A DNA stretch of 20,244 bases from JAKZSU01 sp047517485 (lineage in GTDB: Bacteria; Pseudomonadota; Alphaproteobacteria; UBA7887). The stretch lies in NCBI GenBank assembly GCA_047517485.1, contig JAKZSU010000255.1, positions 1 to 20,244 of the forward strand, in the 5' to 3' direction. The notes below the pieces were generated by a model. The model saw nothing but the letters and a program-made list of their open reading frames with translations. It did no database searches and was not told where the DNA came from. How positions within the stretch are numbered: the stretch's first letter is position 1; each line of letters begins with the position of its first letter. Positions 1 through 7,540 of the stretch are shown here, in pieces. The position numbers and the translations under genes were made by a program.

Positions 1-16
1 TCTTGCCGGTGTTCAT
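1..16 (-). CDS. 5' end of an unidentified leftward gene (partial)
   Basis: On the minus strand an ATG at positions 16-14 is preceded, six bases upstream, by GAGGAG (plus-strand 23-28), a strong ribosome binding site. The five readable codons give M-N-T-G-K before the window ends. Five residues are too few to assign a family. The gene is divergent from kdsD. The call rests on the Shine-Dalgarno/ATG spacing alone. A second in-frame ATG at 22-20 lies directly against the Shine-Dalgarno sequence and is an unlikely start. Confidence 0.4.
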
Positions 17-243
17 GAGCATCTCCTCGGAGAAACTCCGAAAAGTGCTCCATCCAATTCAAATCGACACCATGCATTTTCGCTTCAAACCCCGCAGAAA
101 TCCTGGCTCTCAAAGCCAGCACCGCTCAGTTAACCGGACACCAGTGCTTTGCCCACTAAAATAAACTTAGCCTGGATTTAACCGCGATTTCGCCCCCGGC
201 GCGATTGATTTCCCGACCACCAGCACCCATACTTAGCCGCAGC
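17..243. promoter_or_regulatory. divergent intergenic region upstream of kdsD
   Basis: This region separates the leftward partial gene from kdsD. It holds two short perfect hairpins that would lie in the leader of the leftward gene: a 7-bp stem with a 3-base loop at 27-41, next to its ribosome binding site, and CTGGCT/AGCCAG with a 5-base loop at 103-119. For kdsD the best promoter I can offer is CGGACA (135-140), a 16-base spacer and TAAAAT (157-162); the -10 is fair and the -35 poor. I see no riboswitch or coding sequence here. Confidence 0.3.
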
Positions 244-1290
244 ATGCAAAATCGGGGCCGTATTCAGGAAAACGCCGGTATCGGCGACGCCGATCCGCTC
301 GCTCTCGCGGGCGACGAGCCGTCTTCGGCCGAGCCGAGCGCCGACGATATCGAAGCCGGGCGCGCGGTCCTGGCGAGCGAATCGCGGGGTCTCGCGGCGC
401 TGGCCGACGGTCTTGACGATCAATTTGGCGCCGCGGTCCAGTTGCTCGCCGCCGTCGAGGGGCGGGTGATTGTCACTGGCATGGGGAAATCCGGCCATAT
501 CGCGCGCAAAATCGCCGCGACGTTCGCCTCGACGGGGACGCCGTCGACGTTCGTCCACCCCGCCGAGGCCAGTCATGGCGATCTCGGAATGATCGCCCGT
601 GATGATCTGGTGCTCGCATTGTCGAATTCGGGCGAGACCGCCGAGCTCAACGATATCGTCGAGCACGCGGGGCGGTTTCGTATTCCCCTGATCGCCATCG
701 CCGGCCGCGCCGGCAGTACGCTTGGCGAGCGCGCCAATGTCGCGCTGGTGCTGCCGGATATGCCCGAGGCGTGCCCCAACGGCTTGGCGCCGACCACATC
801 GACGACGATGACGTTGGCGCTTGGCGATGCCTTGGCGGTGGCGTTGATGAAGCGCTCGGGCTTTACCGGCATCGATTTCAAGCTGCTCCATCCCGGCGGC
901 AGCCTGGGCAGCCGTCTGCGCAAGATCGAGGATCTGATGCATCGCGGCGAGCAGATACCGTTGATCGATATCGAAGGCCGGATGGACGAGGCGCTTCTCG
1001 AGATGACCGCGAAGAGTTTTGGCTGTATCGGCGTGACCGATGCCGATGGGCTGTTGGTCGGGGTGATTACCGACGGCGATCTCCGCCGCCATATCGACGG
1101 CGACCTGCTCGCCCAGCCGGTGCGCGCGGTGATGACCGCCGAGCCCAAGGTCGTCGCGCCGCGCCAACTTGCCGCGGAAGCCCTGTGGATAATGAGCACC
1201 CGCTCGATCAGCAGCCTGTTCGTCGTCGAAGACGGCAAGCCGGTGGGCATTCTCCACATGCACGACTGCCTGCGGGCGGGAATCGCCTGA
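244..1290 (+). CDS. kdsD: D-arabinose 5-phosphate isomerase (KdsD/KpsF/GutQ family)
   Basis: This enzyme converts ribulose 5-phosphate to arabinose 5-phosphate, the first committed step to the LPS sugar Kdo, in the cytoplasm. The 348-residue protein has a sugar isomerase (SIS) domain at about 65-205, with GMGKSGH at 79-85, HGDLGM starting at H111, SNSGET at 127-132 and HPGGSLG at 216-222. Two CBS domains follow (about 233-285 and 295-345). The family is usually about 320-330 aa; here a poorly conserved N-terminal stretch of about 35 residues is extra. I chose ATG 244; an in-frame TTG at 205 would add 13 residues but has no better ribosome binding site. The lptC start lies 11 bases past the stop, so the two are probably co-transcribed. 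Its position before lptCAB supports the Kdo role over GutQ or capsule KpsF. Confidence 0.93.
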   Translation: MQNRGRIQENAGIGDADPLALAGDEPSSAEPSADDIEAGRAVLASESRGLAALADGLDDQFGAAVQLLAAVEGRVIVTGMGKSGHIARKIAATFASTGTPSTFVHPAEASHGDLGMIARDDLVLALSNSGETAELNDIVEHAGRFRIPLIAIAGRAGSTLGERANVALVLPDMPEACPNGLAPTTSTTMTLALGDALAVALMKRSGFTGIDFKLLHPGGSLGSRLRKIEDLMHRGEQIPLIDIEGRMDEALLEMTAKSFGCIGVTDADGLLVGVITDGDLRRHIDGDLLAQPVRAVMTAEPKVVAPRQLAAEALWIMSTRSISSLFVVEDGKPVGILHMHDCLRAGIA

Positions 1291-1301
1291 GCGCGCCGGG
1301 C

Positions 1302-1967
1302 ATGGCACATCCAAAATTCGTCGATCGCTGGCGCCATAGGCGGACACCCGCCGAGGTCATGCGGGCAGAGCACGGCTATCGTCGCCGCCTCGGCATGCTC
1401 AAGCTGCTGGTTCCCGTGGTCGCCCTGGGACTGGTGATATCGCTGTTCGCCTGGCCGCTGATCAACGGCGGCGGCGACGGGTTTCGGGTCGATTTCGCGG
1501 ATAAGAACTTCCGCATCAACGGTCGCGATGAAATGTTGAGCCCGCGTTTCGTCGGCACCGATTCGGCCGATCAGCCCTATAGCGTGACCGCCGAGGTCGC
1601 GATGCGCCCGGAAGGCCAGGACGACATAATTTATTTGATGATGCCGGAGGCCGAGATCACCCTCGACGATGGCGAATGGATGTTTATCGAGGCCCAGCAA
1701 GGCCTCTATGATCGCAGCAATGAAACACTCACTCTCGACGGGTCGGTCAACATGTTCACCGACAGCGGCTTCGAAGTGCGGACCGAGTCGATCAAATTTG
1801 ATCTTCGCGACGGCAGCGCGAGCGGCGATCAGCCGGTCACCAGCCAAGGTCCGTGGGGATATCTCAAATCGCTGGGCGTCCGCTACCAAGCCGCCGATCA
1901 GGTCTTCACCTTTCCCGGTTGCCCCACCCTGGTGCTCTATCCCGAGACCAAGAAAGCGGAGGGCTGA
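1302..1967 (+). CDS. lptC: LPS export ABC transporter periplasmic protein LptC
   Basis: LptC is the bitopic inner-membrane protein that takes LPS from LptB2FG and hands it to periplasmic LptA. The 221-residue product has a basic cytoplasmic N-terminus of about 30 residues, one hydrophobic segment at about 33-54, then a beta-rich periplasmic domain (YrbK/DUF1239 type). E. coli LptC is 191 aa; the difference is mainly the longer N-terminus, a form common in alphaproteobacteria. The start at ATG 1302 has only a weak purine-rich sequence before it; ATG 1359 is a possible alternative that would keep the membrane segment. It lies between kdsD (11-base gap) and lptA (3-base gap). Family assignment rests on the single anchor, the beta-strand pattern and the lptA/lptB neighbours. 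Confidence 0.9.
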   Translation: MAHPKFVDRWRHRRTPAEVMRAEHGYRRRLGMLKLLVPVVALGLVISLFAWPLINGGGDGFRVDFADKNFRINGRDEMLSPRFVGTDSADQPYSVTAEVAMRPEGQDDIIYLMMPEAEITLDDGEWMFIEAQQGLYDRSNETLTLDGSVNMFTDSGFEVRTESIKFDLRDGSASGDQPVTSQGPWGYLKSLGVRYQAADQVFTFPGCPTLVLYPETKKAEG

Positions 1968-1970
1968 CCC

Positions 1971-2513
1971 GTGCGACCACCAATTCTGATCTTAGCCCTG
2001 CTCGTCGCGTTCGGGTCGCCAGCGGCGCACGCCCAGTTCGAAAGCGATACGAACGCGCCGATCGAAATCACCGCCGACAGCATGGAGTGGTTGAACGTCG
2101 AGCGGATCGCCATCGCCCGCGGTGACGCCGACGCGATTCAAGGACGCTATCACCTCCACGCCGATGTCTTGACCGCGCATCTCGGCGAGGGCGAAGGCGG
2201 CACCCAGGACAAAATTCGCCTGATCGAGGCGGATGGCAATGTCCGCCTCAGCACGCCGACCGAAACCGCGAGCGGGGAAACCGGGGAATACGACGTCGAA
2301 CAGAAGCGGGTCGTACTCGAGGGTGGGGTGGTGCTCACCCAGGGCGAGACGGTGATGCGCGGCGAGCGGTTGGTGATGGATCTCAATACCGGGGTCAGCA
2401 CCCTCGAGGGCACGCCAACGGCCGCGGCCGAGCCAACGACGTCCGCCACTGGGGGGCGGGTCAGCGTGATTCTCCACCCCGAAAACGAGTCGAATTCGGG
2501 AGGCGATCAGTGA
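1971..2513 (+). CDS. lptA: LPS transport periplasmic protein LptA (OstA-like)
   Basis: LptA forms the periplasmic bridge that carries LPS to the outer-membrane LptDE translocon. The 180-residue protein begins with a clear signal peptide: a hydrophobic stretch at residues 4-14, and A-H-A at 19-21 followed by Gln22 as the probable cleavage site. The mature part is an OstA-type beta-jellyroll, with repeated short strands such as IEITADSMEW and DGNVRLST. The start is GTG 1971, preceded by GGAGGG at 1958-1963. The stop overlaps the lptB start in GTGA (2510-2513), so translation is probably coupled. The C-terminal 30 residues are rich in Thr, Ala, Ser and Glu and are likely disordered. Confidence 0.92.
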   Translation: MRPPILILALLVAFGSPAAHAQFESDTNAPIEITADSMEWLNVERIAIARGDADAIQGRYHLHADVLTAHLGEGEGGTQDKIRLIEADGNVRLSTPTETASGETGEYDVEQKRVVLEGGVVLTQGETVMRGERLVMDLNTGVSTLEGTPTAAAEPTTSATGGRVSVILHPENESNSGGDQ

Positions 2514-3313
2514 CGTTGCGGGCGGATCATGGTCTGCGGGTCGATGCGACCGGCCGCGATGACACGCAACACCCGCACTTGGTCGCCGAGACCGCAGGCC
2601 TGGTGGCGCGTCATCTCGGCAAGAGCTATCGCCGCCGCCCGGTTTTGCGCGATGTTTCGCTGTCGGTTCAGCGTGGCGAGGCGGTCGGCCTGTTGGGCCC
2701 GAACGGGGCGGGCAAGACCAGTTCGTTCTATCTGATCACCGGCTTGCTGCGGCCCGATACCGGCAGCATCAGCCTCGATGGCCATGACATCACCGATTTG
2801 CCGATGTATCGCCGCGCCCGTCTCGGTATCGGTTACCTGCCGCAAGAGGCGTCGATTTTCCGCGGCATGTCGGTCGAGGACAATATTCGCGCCATCCTCG
2901 AGGTCGTCGAGCCGGTGCGCGAGCGCCGCGAAACCATGCTCGATGAATTGCTCGCCGATTTTTCGATCAGCCATTTGCGGCGAACACCGGCGCTGGCGCT
3001 GTCCGGCGGGGAACGCCGCCGGGTTGAAATCGCCCGCGCGCTGGCCTCGCAACCGGCGTTCATGTTGCTCGACGAACCACTGGCCGGGATCGATCCGATC
3101 GCGGTCGGCGAAATTCGCGGCTTGGTCTCGCATCTCAAGGATCGCGGGATCGGCGTGTTGATTACCGAGCACAATGTGCGAGAAACCCTCGACATCGTCG
3201 ATCGCGCCTACATTCTGCACAATGGCTCGGTGTTGATGGAGGGCGCGCCGGACGAGGTCGTGGCCCACGAAGGGGTCCGCCAAGTTTACCTCGGCGACCG
3301 CTTCAGTCTCTAG
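2510..3313 (+). CDS. lptB: LPS export ABC transporter ATP-binding protein LptB
   Basis: LptB is the ATPase of the LptB2FG complex that extracts LPS from the inner membrane. The 267-residue protein shows every ABC motif: Walker A GPNGAGKT (63-70), Q-loop Gln112, signature LSGGE (164-168), Walker B ending LLDEP with Glu189, and H-loop His221. E. coli LptB is 241 aa; this one carries about 30 extra N-terminal residues before the ABC fold begins near residue 31. The GTG start at 2510 overlaps the lptA stop and has GGGAGG at 2498-2503, which supports the longer form, though an internal GTG at 2603 cannot be excluded. The membrane partners lptF and lptG are not in the window. Only 13 bases separate it from rpoN. 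Confidence 0.95.
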   Translation: MTLRADHGLRVDATGRDDTQHPHLVAETAGLVARHLGKSYRRRPVLRDVSLSVQRGEAVGLLGPNGAGKTSSFYLITGLLRPDTGSISLDGHDITDLPMYRRARLGIGYLPQEASIFRGMSVEDNIRAILEVVEPVRERRETMLDELLADFSISHLRRTPALALSGGERRRVEIARALASQPAFMLLDEPLAGIDPIAVGEIRGLVSHLKDRGIGVLITEHNVRETLDIVDRAYILHNGSVLMEGAPDEVVAHEGVRQVYLGDRFSL

Positions 3314-3326
3314 GGCTTTCTCCGCA

Positions 3327-4868
3327 ATGGCGACCGGCATCCGACTCGAGCAACGCCTCGGCCAGTCGCTGGTCATGACGCCGCAATTGCAGCAGGCGAT
3401 CAAGCTGTTGCAATTGTCCAATATCGAGCTTCAGGCCTATGTCGAGCAGGAACTCGAGAAAAATCCGTTGCTCGAATTGGCGCCGCCCGAGGAAGGCGTG
3501 CCCCAAGAAGCGACCGCCGATACCCCGTTCGAGCCCGACGAGACCGGCGATCGCGACGAACCGGTCAGCGCGCCGAATTCCGCCGAGTTGACTAAAAGCG
3601 ATACCCTCGCCAGCGAAGCGTCGGGTCCGCTTGATGCCAGTTACGAAAACGTCTACGACGGCGAGATGCCGGCGGTGGCGCCGGCGCCGGCGCAACTTGG
3701 CGAAGCAGGACCGGTGTCCTACGGTGCCGGCGGTCGGTCGGACTTCGAGGACTCGGACTCGCTCGAAGGCACGCTGACCCGGCCGAAGAGTTTGCGCGAG
3801 CATGTCGAGGAGCAAATCGCCCTCGATGCCACCGCGCCGATCGATCGTCACATATGCGCCTATCTGATGGATCAGGTCGACGACACCGGCTATTTCACCG
3901 GCGATACCGCCGAGGTCGCGGAAATTCTCGGGTGCGAGGTCGGCCAGGTGGAGAACGCTTGGGGGTTGCTCCAAGGCTGCGACCCGGTGGGGCTTTTTGC
4001 CCGGTCGCTGGAGGAGCGCTTCAAGTTGCAACTCGAGGATCGCGGACGCTGTACGATCGAAATGGAATTATTGGTCGATAATCTGGCGTTGCTCGCGGCG
4101 CGCGACCTCGCCAAATTAACCGAGATTTGCGAAGTATCCGAAGACGAACTGGTCGAGATGGTCGGCGAAATCCGCACTCTCGATCCCAAACCCGGCCTCG
4201 AATTCGACCACGATATCGTCCAGACCGCCATACCCGATGTTTTCGTGTCTCTCGACCCGGGTGGCAACTGGGCGGTCACCCTCAATACCGAGACCTTGCC
4301 GCGGGTTCTGGTCAACAATCAATATTATGCGGTGGTTAGCCGTCAGATGCGCGGCCGGGACGAGAAAACCTACGTTCAAGAAAGCCTGCAGACCGCCAAC
4401 TGGTTGGTCCGTGCGCTCGATCAAAGGGCGCAGACCATTCTCAAGGTCGCCGGTGAACTGGTCCGCCAACAGGATATGTTCTTCGAGAAGGGGGTGCGCC
4501 ACCTGCGGCCGCTGACCTTGCGCGATATCGCGGAAAAAGTGGAGATGCATGAAAGCACCATCAGCCGCGTGACCAGCAACAAATACATGGCCACGCCGCG
4601 CGGTGTATTTGAGTTGAAATACTTTTTTTCGGCGGCTATCCCGGGGACCAACGGCGCGACCGTGCATTCTGCGGAATCCGTGCGTCATCGGATAAAGGAG
4701 TTGATCGACGGCGAATCGATCGATGATGTTCTGTCCGATGACCGCCTGGTTTCCGTTCTGGCCTCGAATGGCGTTATGATCAAGCGACGGACCGTCGCTA
4801 AGTATCGAGAATCTTTACGTATTCCGTCATCGATTCAACGCAGAAGGCAGAAAACGGCGCGAATCTGA
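3327..4868 (+). CDS. rpoN: RNA polymerase sigma-54 factor
   Basis: Sigma-54 directs RNA polymerase to -24/-12 promoters that need an AAA+ enhancer-binding activator, typically for nitrogen, motility or stress genes. The 513-residue protein has a Gln- and Leu-rich activator-interacting Region I (about 1-50, with the QSLVMTPQLQQAIKLLQ core from residue 13), an acidic linker (about 52-125), the core-binding region, a helix-turn-helix beginning near residue 398, and the C-terminal RpoN box RRTVAKYRE at 487-495. The residue just before it is Lys where the canonical ten-residue box has Ala; the DNA-contacting residues are kept. Location after lptB and before hpf-ptsN is the usual proteobacterial order. 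It is probably read with the lpt genes, since only 13 bases precede it. Confidence 0.97.
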   Translation: MATGIRLEQRLGQSLVMTPQLQQAIKLLQLSNIELQAYVEQELEKNPLLELAPPEEGVPQEATADTPFEPDETGDRDEPVSAPNSAELTKSDTLASEASGPLDASYENVYDGEMPAVAPAPAQLGEAGPVSYGAGGRSDFEDSDSLEGTLTRPKSLREHVEEQIALDATAPIDRHICAYLMDQVDDTGYFTGDTAEVAEILGCEVGQVENAWGLLQGCDPVGLFARSLEERFKLQLEDRGRCTIEMELLVDNLALLAARDLAKLTEICEVSEDELVEMVGEIRTLDPKPGLEFDHDIVQTAIPDVFVSLDPGGNWAVTLNTETLPRVLVNNQYYAVVSRQMRGRDEKTYVQESLQTANWLVRALDQRAQTILKVAGELVRQQDMFFEKGVRHLRPLTLRDIAEKVEMHESTISRVTSNKYMATPRGVFELKYFFSAAIPGTNGATVHSAESVRHRIKELIDGESIDDVLSDDRLVSVLASNGVMIKRRTVAKYRESLRIPSSIQRRRQKTARI

Positions 4869-4929
4869 GGCATGGTCGACAATTGCAATTCGCACTCATG
4901 TATTGGGTCGAGGGAAGGTCTCGCGGCCA

Positions 4930-4959
4930 TTGACATATGCCCCAAGCTTTCACTATGTT
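4930..4959 (+). promoter_or_regulatory. sigma-70 type promoter for hpf-ptsN
   Basis: In the 164-bp gap between rpoN and hpf there is a perfect -35 TTGACA (4930-4935), an 18-base spacer and TATGTT (4954-4959), which matches four of six -10 positions. Transcription would start near 4966, about 65 bases before the hpf ATG. This would let the hibernation and PtsN genes be expressed apart from the lpt-rpoN genes. No -24/-12 sigma-54 element is visible in the gap. The call is by motif only. Confidence 0.6.
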
Positions 4960-5032
4960 CCCGCCCTTCGCGACGCGGGTGCAGCGACATATCCCTGCCG
5001 CCGCGCGTAATTGATCGGAAATATCGGATTTC

Positions 5033-5617
5033 ATGCAGGTCTCTGTTAGCGGCAAACACCTAGATGTGGGCGACGCCTTGCGCGGCCATGTCGAGACCAG
5101 GTTGACCGTCGGTGTCGGCAAATATTTCGATCGCGCGATCGAAAGCCAAGTCCAGTTTTCCAAGGCGCGGCACGTCTTTCGCAGCGATATCTCGGTCCAT
5201 GCCGGGCGCGGCGTTTCGGTGCGGGCGCATGCCGAGGCGGACGATATATACGCCGCGTTCGACGGTGCCGCCGATCGTATCGAGAAGCGCCTGCGGCGCT
5301 ACAAACGACGCTTGAGCGATCATCATTCGCATCGCGGCGGCCGTGACGAATCGACCGCGATCGCGCGCCAGGCGGTGTTCGCCGCCGAAGGCGAAGAAGC
5401 GCCCGAGCCGAGCCACGAAGAATTGAGCCCGGTGACCATCGCCGAGACCACCTTGCCGCTTCACGCCTTGACGGTCAGCGAGGCGGTCATGCGCATGGAA
5501 CTCGGAGAACTGCCGGTGCTGATGTTTCGCCACAGCGGCTCGCAGCGCCTCAACGTCGTCTATCGCCGCACCGACGGCAATATCGGCTGGCTCGATCCGG
5601 CGGAGGCCGACGCATGA
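5033..5617 (+). CDS. hpf: ribosome hibernation promoting factor, long form
   Basis: HPF binds the small ribosomal subunit in starved cells and drives formation of inactive 100S dimers. The 194-residue product has the S30AE/YfiA domain at about 1-100 (start MQVSVSGKHLDVGDALR, basic helix with KRLRRYKRRL), a variable linker, and a C-terminal dimerisation domain at about 130-194 (FRHSGSQRLNVVYRRTDGNI). That second domain marks the long form, so no separate RMF is needed to dimerise ribosomes. The start is ATG 5033 with only weak Shine-Dalgarno complementarity. Its stop lies inside the ATGA overlap with ptsN, so these two are translationally coupled. It is transcribed from the promoter at 4930 and perhaps also from upstream. 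Confidence 0.95.
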   Translation: MQVSVSGKHLDVGDALRGHVETRLTVGVGKYFDRAIESQVQFSKARHVFRSDISVHAGRGVSVRAHAEADDIYAAFDGAADRIEKRLRRYKRRLSDHHSHRGGRDESTAIARQAVFAAEGEEAPEPSHEELSPVTIAETTLPLHALTVSEAVMRMELGELPVLMFRHSGSQRLNVVYRRTDGNIGWLDPAEADA

Positions 5618-6087
5618 CGCTGGACAAATTGCTCACCCCCGATTCGGTTATCGCCAATCTCAAGGCGACGAGCAAAAAACAGGCTTTGCAGGAGCTGGCG
5701 CGCCACGCGAGCACCCTGACCGGCGTCGACGAACGGCGGATTTTCGATGTCCTGCTCGAGCGCGAGCGTCTCGGCAGCACCGGAGTCGGTGTGGGCGTTG
5801 CTATTCCGCATGCGCGACTTGGCGATATCGACACCTTGTTCGGGCTGTTCGCGCGGTTCGAAAATCCAGTCGACTTCGACGCCGTCGATGATCTTCCGGT
5901 GGATCTGATGTTCCTGCTTTTGGCCCCCGAATCGGCGGGCGCCGATCATCTCAAGGCCCTGGCGCGGGTCTCGCGTCTGCTGCGCGACAAACCGAGTTGC
6001 GCGAAACTGCGCGGCGCCGACAACGCCGACGCTCTATACGCCCTTTTGGCCGAACCGATTGCCACGACCAGCCATGACGCGGCGTGA
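5614..6087 (+). CDS. ptsN: PTS IIA-like nitrogen regulatory protein (EIIA-Ntr)
   Basis: PtsN is the terminal phosphoacceptor of the nitrogen phosphotransferase system. It does not transport sugar but regulates partners such as potassium channels, sensor kinases and metabolic enzymes according to its phosphorylation state. The 157-residue protein has the type-2 EIIA domain over almost its whole length, with the phosphorylated His66 in GVAIPHARL. The start is ATG 5614, overlapping the hpf stop, with GGAGG at 5602-5606. Downstream, 74 bases separate it from hprK. Placement after rpoN and hpf is conserved across proteobacteria. The phosphoryl donor would be an HPr or NPr; the only HPr in the window is the one at 7945. 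Confidence 0.96.
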   Translation: MTLDKLLTPDSVIANLKATSKKQALQELARHASTLTGVDERRIFDVLLERERLGSTGVGVGVAIPHARLGDIDTLFGLFARFENPVDFDAVDDLPVDLMFLLLAPESAGADHLKALARVSRLLRDKPSCAKLRGADNADALYALLAEPIATTSHDAA

Positions 6088-6161
6088 TCGCGTCGGCGCG
6101 CGCCGGTCCCGCCAACCTCTCTAATTGACAACACACCCCGGCCGCGCGAGCCTGATTACTC

Positions 6162-6617
6162 ATGGCCCTCGTACATGCCTCCTGCGTCGCCATCGCCGGC
6201 ACCGGCGTACTCTTGCGCGGTGCGCCGGGGAGCGGCAAATCGGATCTGGCGTTTCGCCTGATCGACGGTGGTGCGCGCCTGGTCGCGGATGATCAAGTCG
6301 ATCTGCGGCGCGACGTCGGCGACCTGATCGCCACCGCGCCGCCGCGCCTGCATGGCCTGCTCGAGGTCCGTGGCCTCGGCATCATGCGATATCCGGCGGC
6401 GCCGGAGGCGACCCTCGGGCTGGTCATCGACCTGGTTCTCGACGACAGCGTCGAGCGTTTACCCGAACCGATCGAATGGGAGATCGAGGGCGTGCGGTTG
6501 CCGGGTCTTTCGGTCGCCGCGTTCCATCCGTCGTCATCGGCGCTACTCCGCGCCGCGGTGGCCGCCCTGCGCGAAGATGCGATGCTGGTCGGCGCCTTCG
6601 CCGAGGAGGCGCCATGA
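6162..6617 (+). CDS. hprK: HPr kinase/phosphorylase, short alphaproteobacterial form
   Basis: HprK phosphorylates HPr on its regulatory serine, and in some bacteria also removes that phosphate. At 151 aa this protein is about half the length of Firmicutes HprK (about 310 aa) and consists of the C-terminal kinase domain alone. The P-loop GAPGSGKS is at residues 20-27, LVADDQVDLR follows, and the signature region reads EVRGLGIMRYPAAPEATLG. The missing N-terminal domain is the known state in alphaproteobacteria, not a truncation by mutation. The start is ATG 6162. The stop overlaps the rapZ start (ATGA at 6614-6617). Many alphaproteobacteria carry a chvG-chvI-type two-component system directly upstream; here ptsN takes that place. 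Confidence 0.92.
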   Translation: MALVHASCVAIAGTGVLLRGAPGSGKSDLAFRLIDGGARLVADDQVDLRRDVGDLIATAPPRLHGLLEVRGLGIMRYPAAPEATLGLVIDLVLDDSVERLPEPIEWEIEGVRLPGLSVAAFHPSSSALLRAAVAALREDAMLVGAFAEEAP

Positions 6618-7477
6618 GCGCGCACGGCCGCCTGTGCCTGGTCACCGGGCTGTCGGGGGCCGGCAAGAGCACCGCCCTCAAGGCGCTCGAGGATCTCGGC
6701 TATGAGACCGTCGACAATCTCCCGGTCAAGCTTGTCGCGCCGCTGATGCAAAGCGATGACGGCCCGCGCGGGCCGCTTGCCATCGGTATCGATGCCCGCA
6801 CCCATGATTTTCGCGTCGATGCCGTGGAGGACGAGCTGCAATCCCTCGCTGCACGGTCCGACCTGGCGGTCTCGCTGGTGTTTCTCGACTGCGATGACAA
6901 TGTCTTGGGGCGGCGATTCACCGAAACCCGGCGCCGACACCCGCTTGCCGCCGACCGCCCGGTCAGTGATGGCATTCGTCACGAACGCCAATTGATGGCG
7001 CCGTTGCGCGCGCGTGCCGACCTGGTCCTCGATACCACCGATATGACGAGCGCCGATCTCGGCCGCTTGCTGGGCGGCCATTTCGCCATCGACGAGGGGC
7101 CGCCGATGCGGCTGTTCGTCACCTCATTCGGGTTCCGCAACGGTCTGCCGCGCGAAGCCGACCTGGTCTTCGACGTGCGATTTCTCAGCAATCCGCACTA
7201 CGTCGAGTCCTTGCGCCCGCTTACCGGTCTCGATTCCAAGGTCGACGATCATATAACCGCTGATCCGTTTTTCGCGCCGTTCTTCGATCGGCTGTGTGCC
7301 ATGTTGGTGCCGCTGTTGCCGCGCTATGTCGCCGAGGGCAAGAGCTATTTAACGATCGCGATTGGTTGCACCGGCGGACGCCATCGCTCGGTGGCGGTCG
7401 GCGAGCGCCTGGCACGGCGCTTGGGTGAAGAATCCGGTGTCGTGGTCGCCATTCGCCATCGCGATATTGATCATTGA
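6614..7477 (+). CDS. rapZ: RapZ family nucleotide-binding protein (YvcJ/YhbJ)
   Basis: RapZ proteins combine a P-loop N-terminal domain with a C-terminal domain that in E. coli senses glucosamine 6-phosphate and delivers the GlmZ sRNA to RNase E. The 287-residue product has Walker A GLSGAGKS at 12-19, the conserved GYETVDNLP, and the C-terminal motif IGCTGGRHRSVAV thought to form the metabolite pocket. The E. coli protein ends in a Lys/Arg-rich tail used to bind RNA; this one ends VVAIRHRDIDH with no lysine, so an RNA adaptor role is doubtful. The start is ATG 6614, with GAGGAGG at 6603-6609 and overlap with hprK. Of the known roles, a link to cell-envelope sugar supply or HPr signalling suits the context. 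Confidence 0.93.
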   Translation: MSAHGRLCLVTGLSGAGKSTALKALEDLGYETVDNLPVKLVAPLMQSDDGPRGPLAIGIDARTHDFRVDAVEDELQSLAARSDLAVSLVFLDCDDNVLGRRFTETRRRHPLAADRPVSDGIRHERQLMAPLRARADLVLDTTDMTSADLGRLLGGHFAIDEGPPMRLFVTSFGFRNGLPREADLVFDVRFLSNPHYVESLRPLTGLDSKVDDHITADPFFAPFFDRLCAMLVPLLPRYVAEGKSYLTIAIGCTGGRHRSVAVGERLARRLGEESGVVVAIRHRDIDH

Positions 7478-7540
7478 TCCTTGGTATAAAGCGCCGCCGC
7501 TTTTATGGTCTATGTGGTTTGACAAGAGGAGAACGCCCGC

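Noticed and set aside
205..243. TTG start extending kdsD by 13 residues
   Set aside because: There is no Shine-Dalgarno sequence before it and the added residues do not belong to the KdsD fold; ATG 244 already gives a protein longer than the family average.
6125..6130. Perfect TTGACA between ptsN and hprK
   Set aside because: No acceptable -10 hexamer occurs at 16-19 bases; the nearest AT-rich sequence is about 22 bases away.
7410..7424. Sigma-54-like element TGGCAC-N5-TTGG near the end of rapZ, about 115 bases before the EIIA-Man gene
   Set aside because: The -24 half is good but the -12 half has GG where GC is nearly invariant, and it lies in a well-conserved coding stretch (RLARRLGE), so chance is the simpler explanation.
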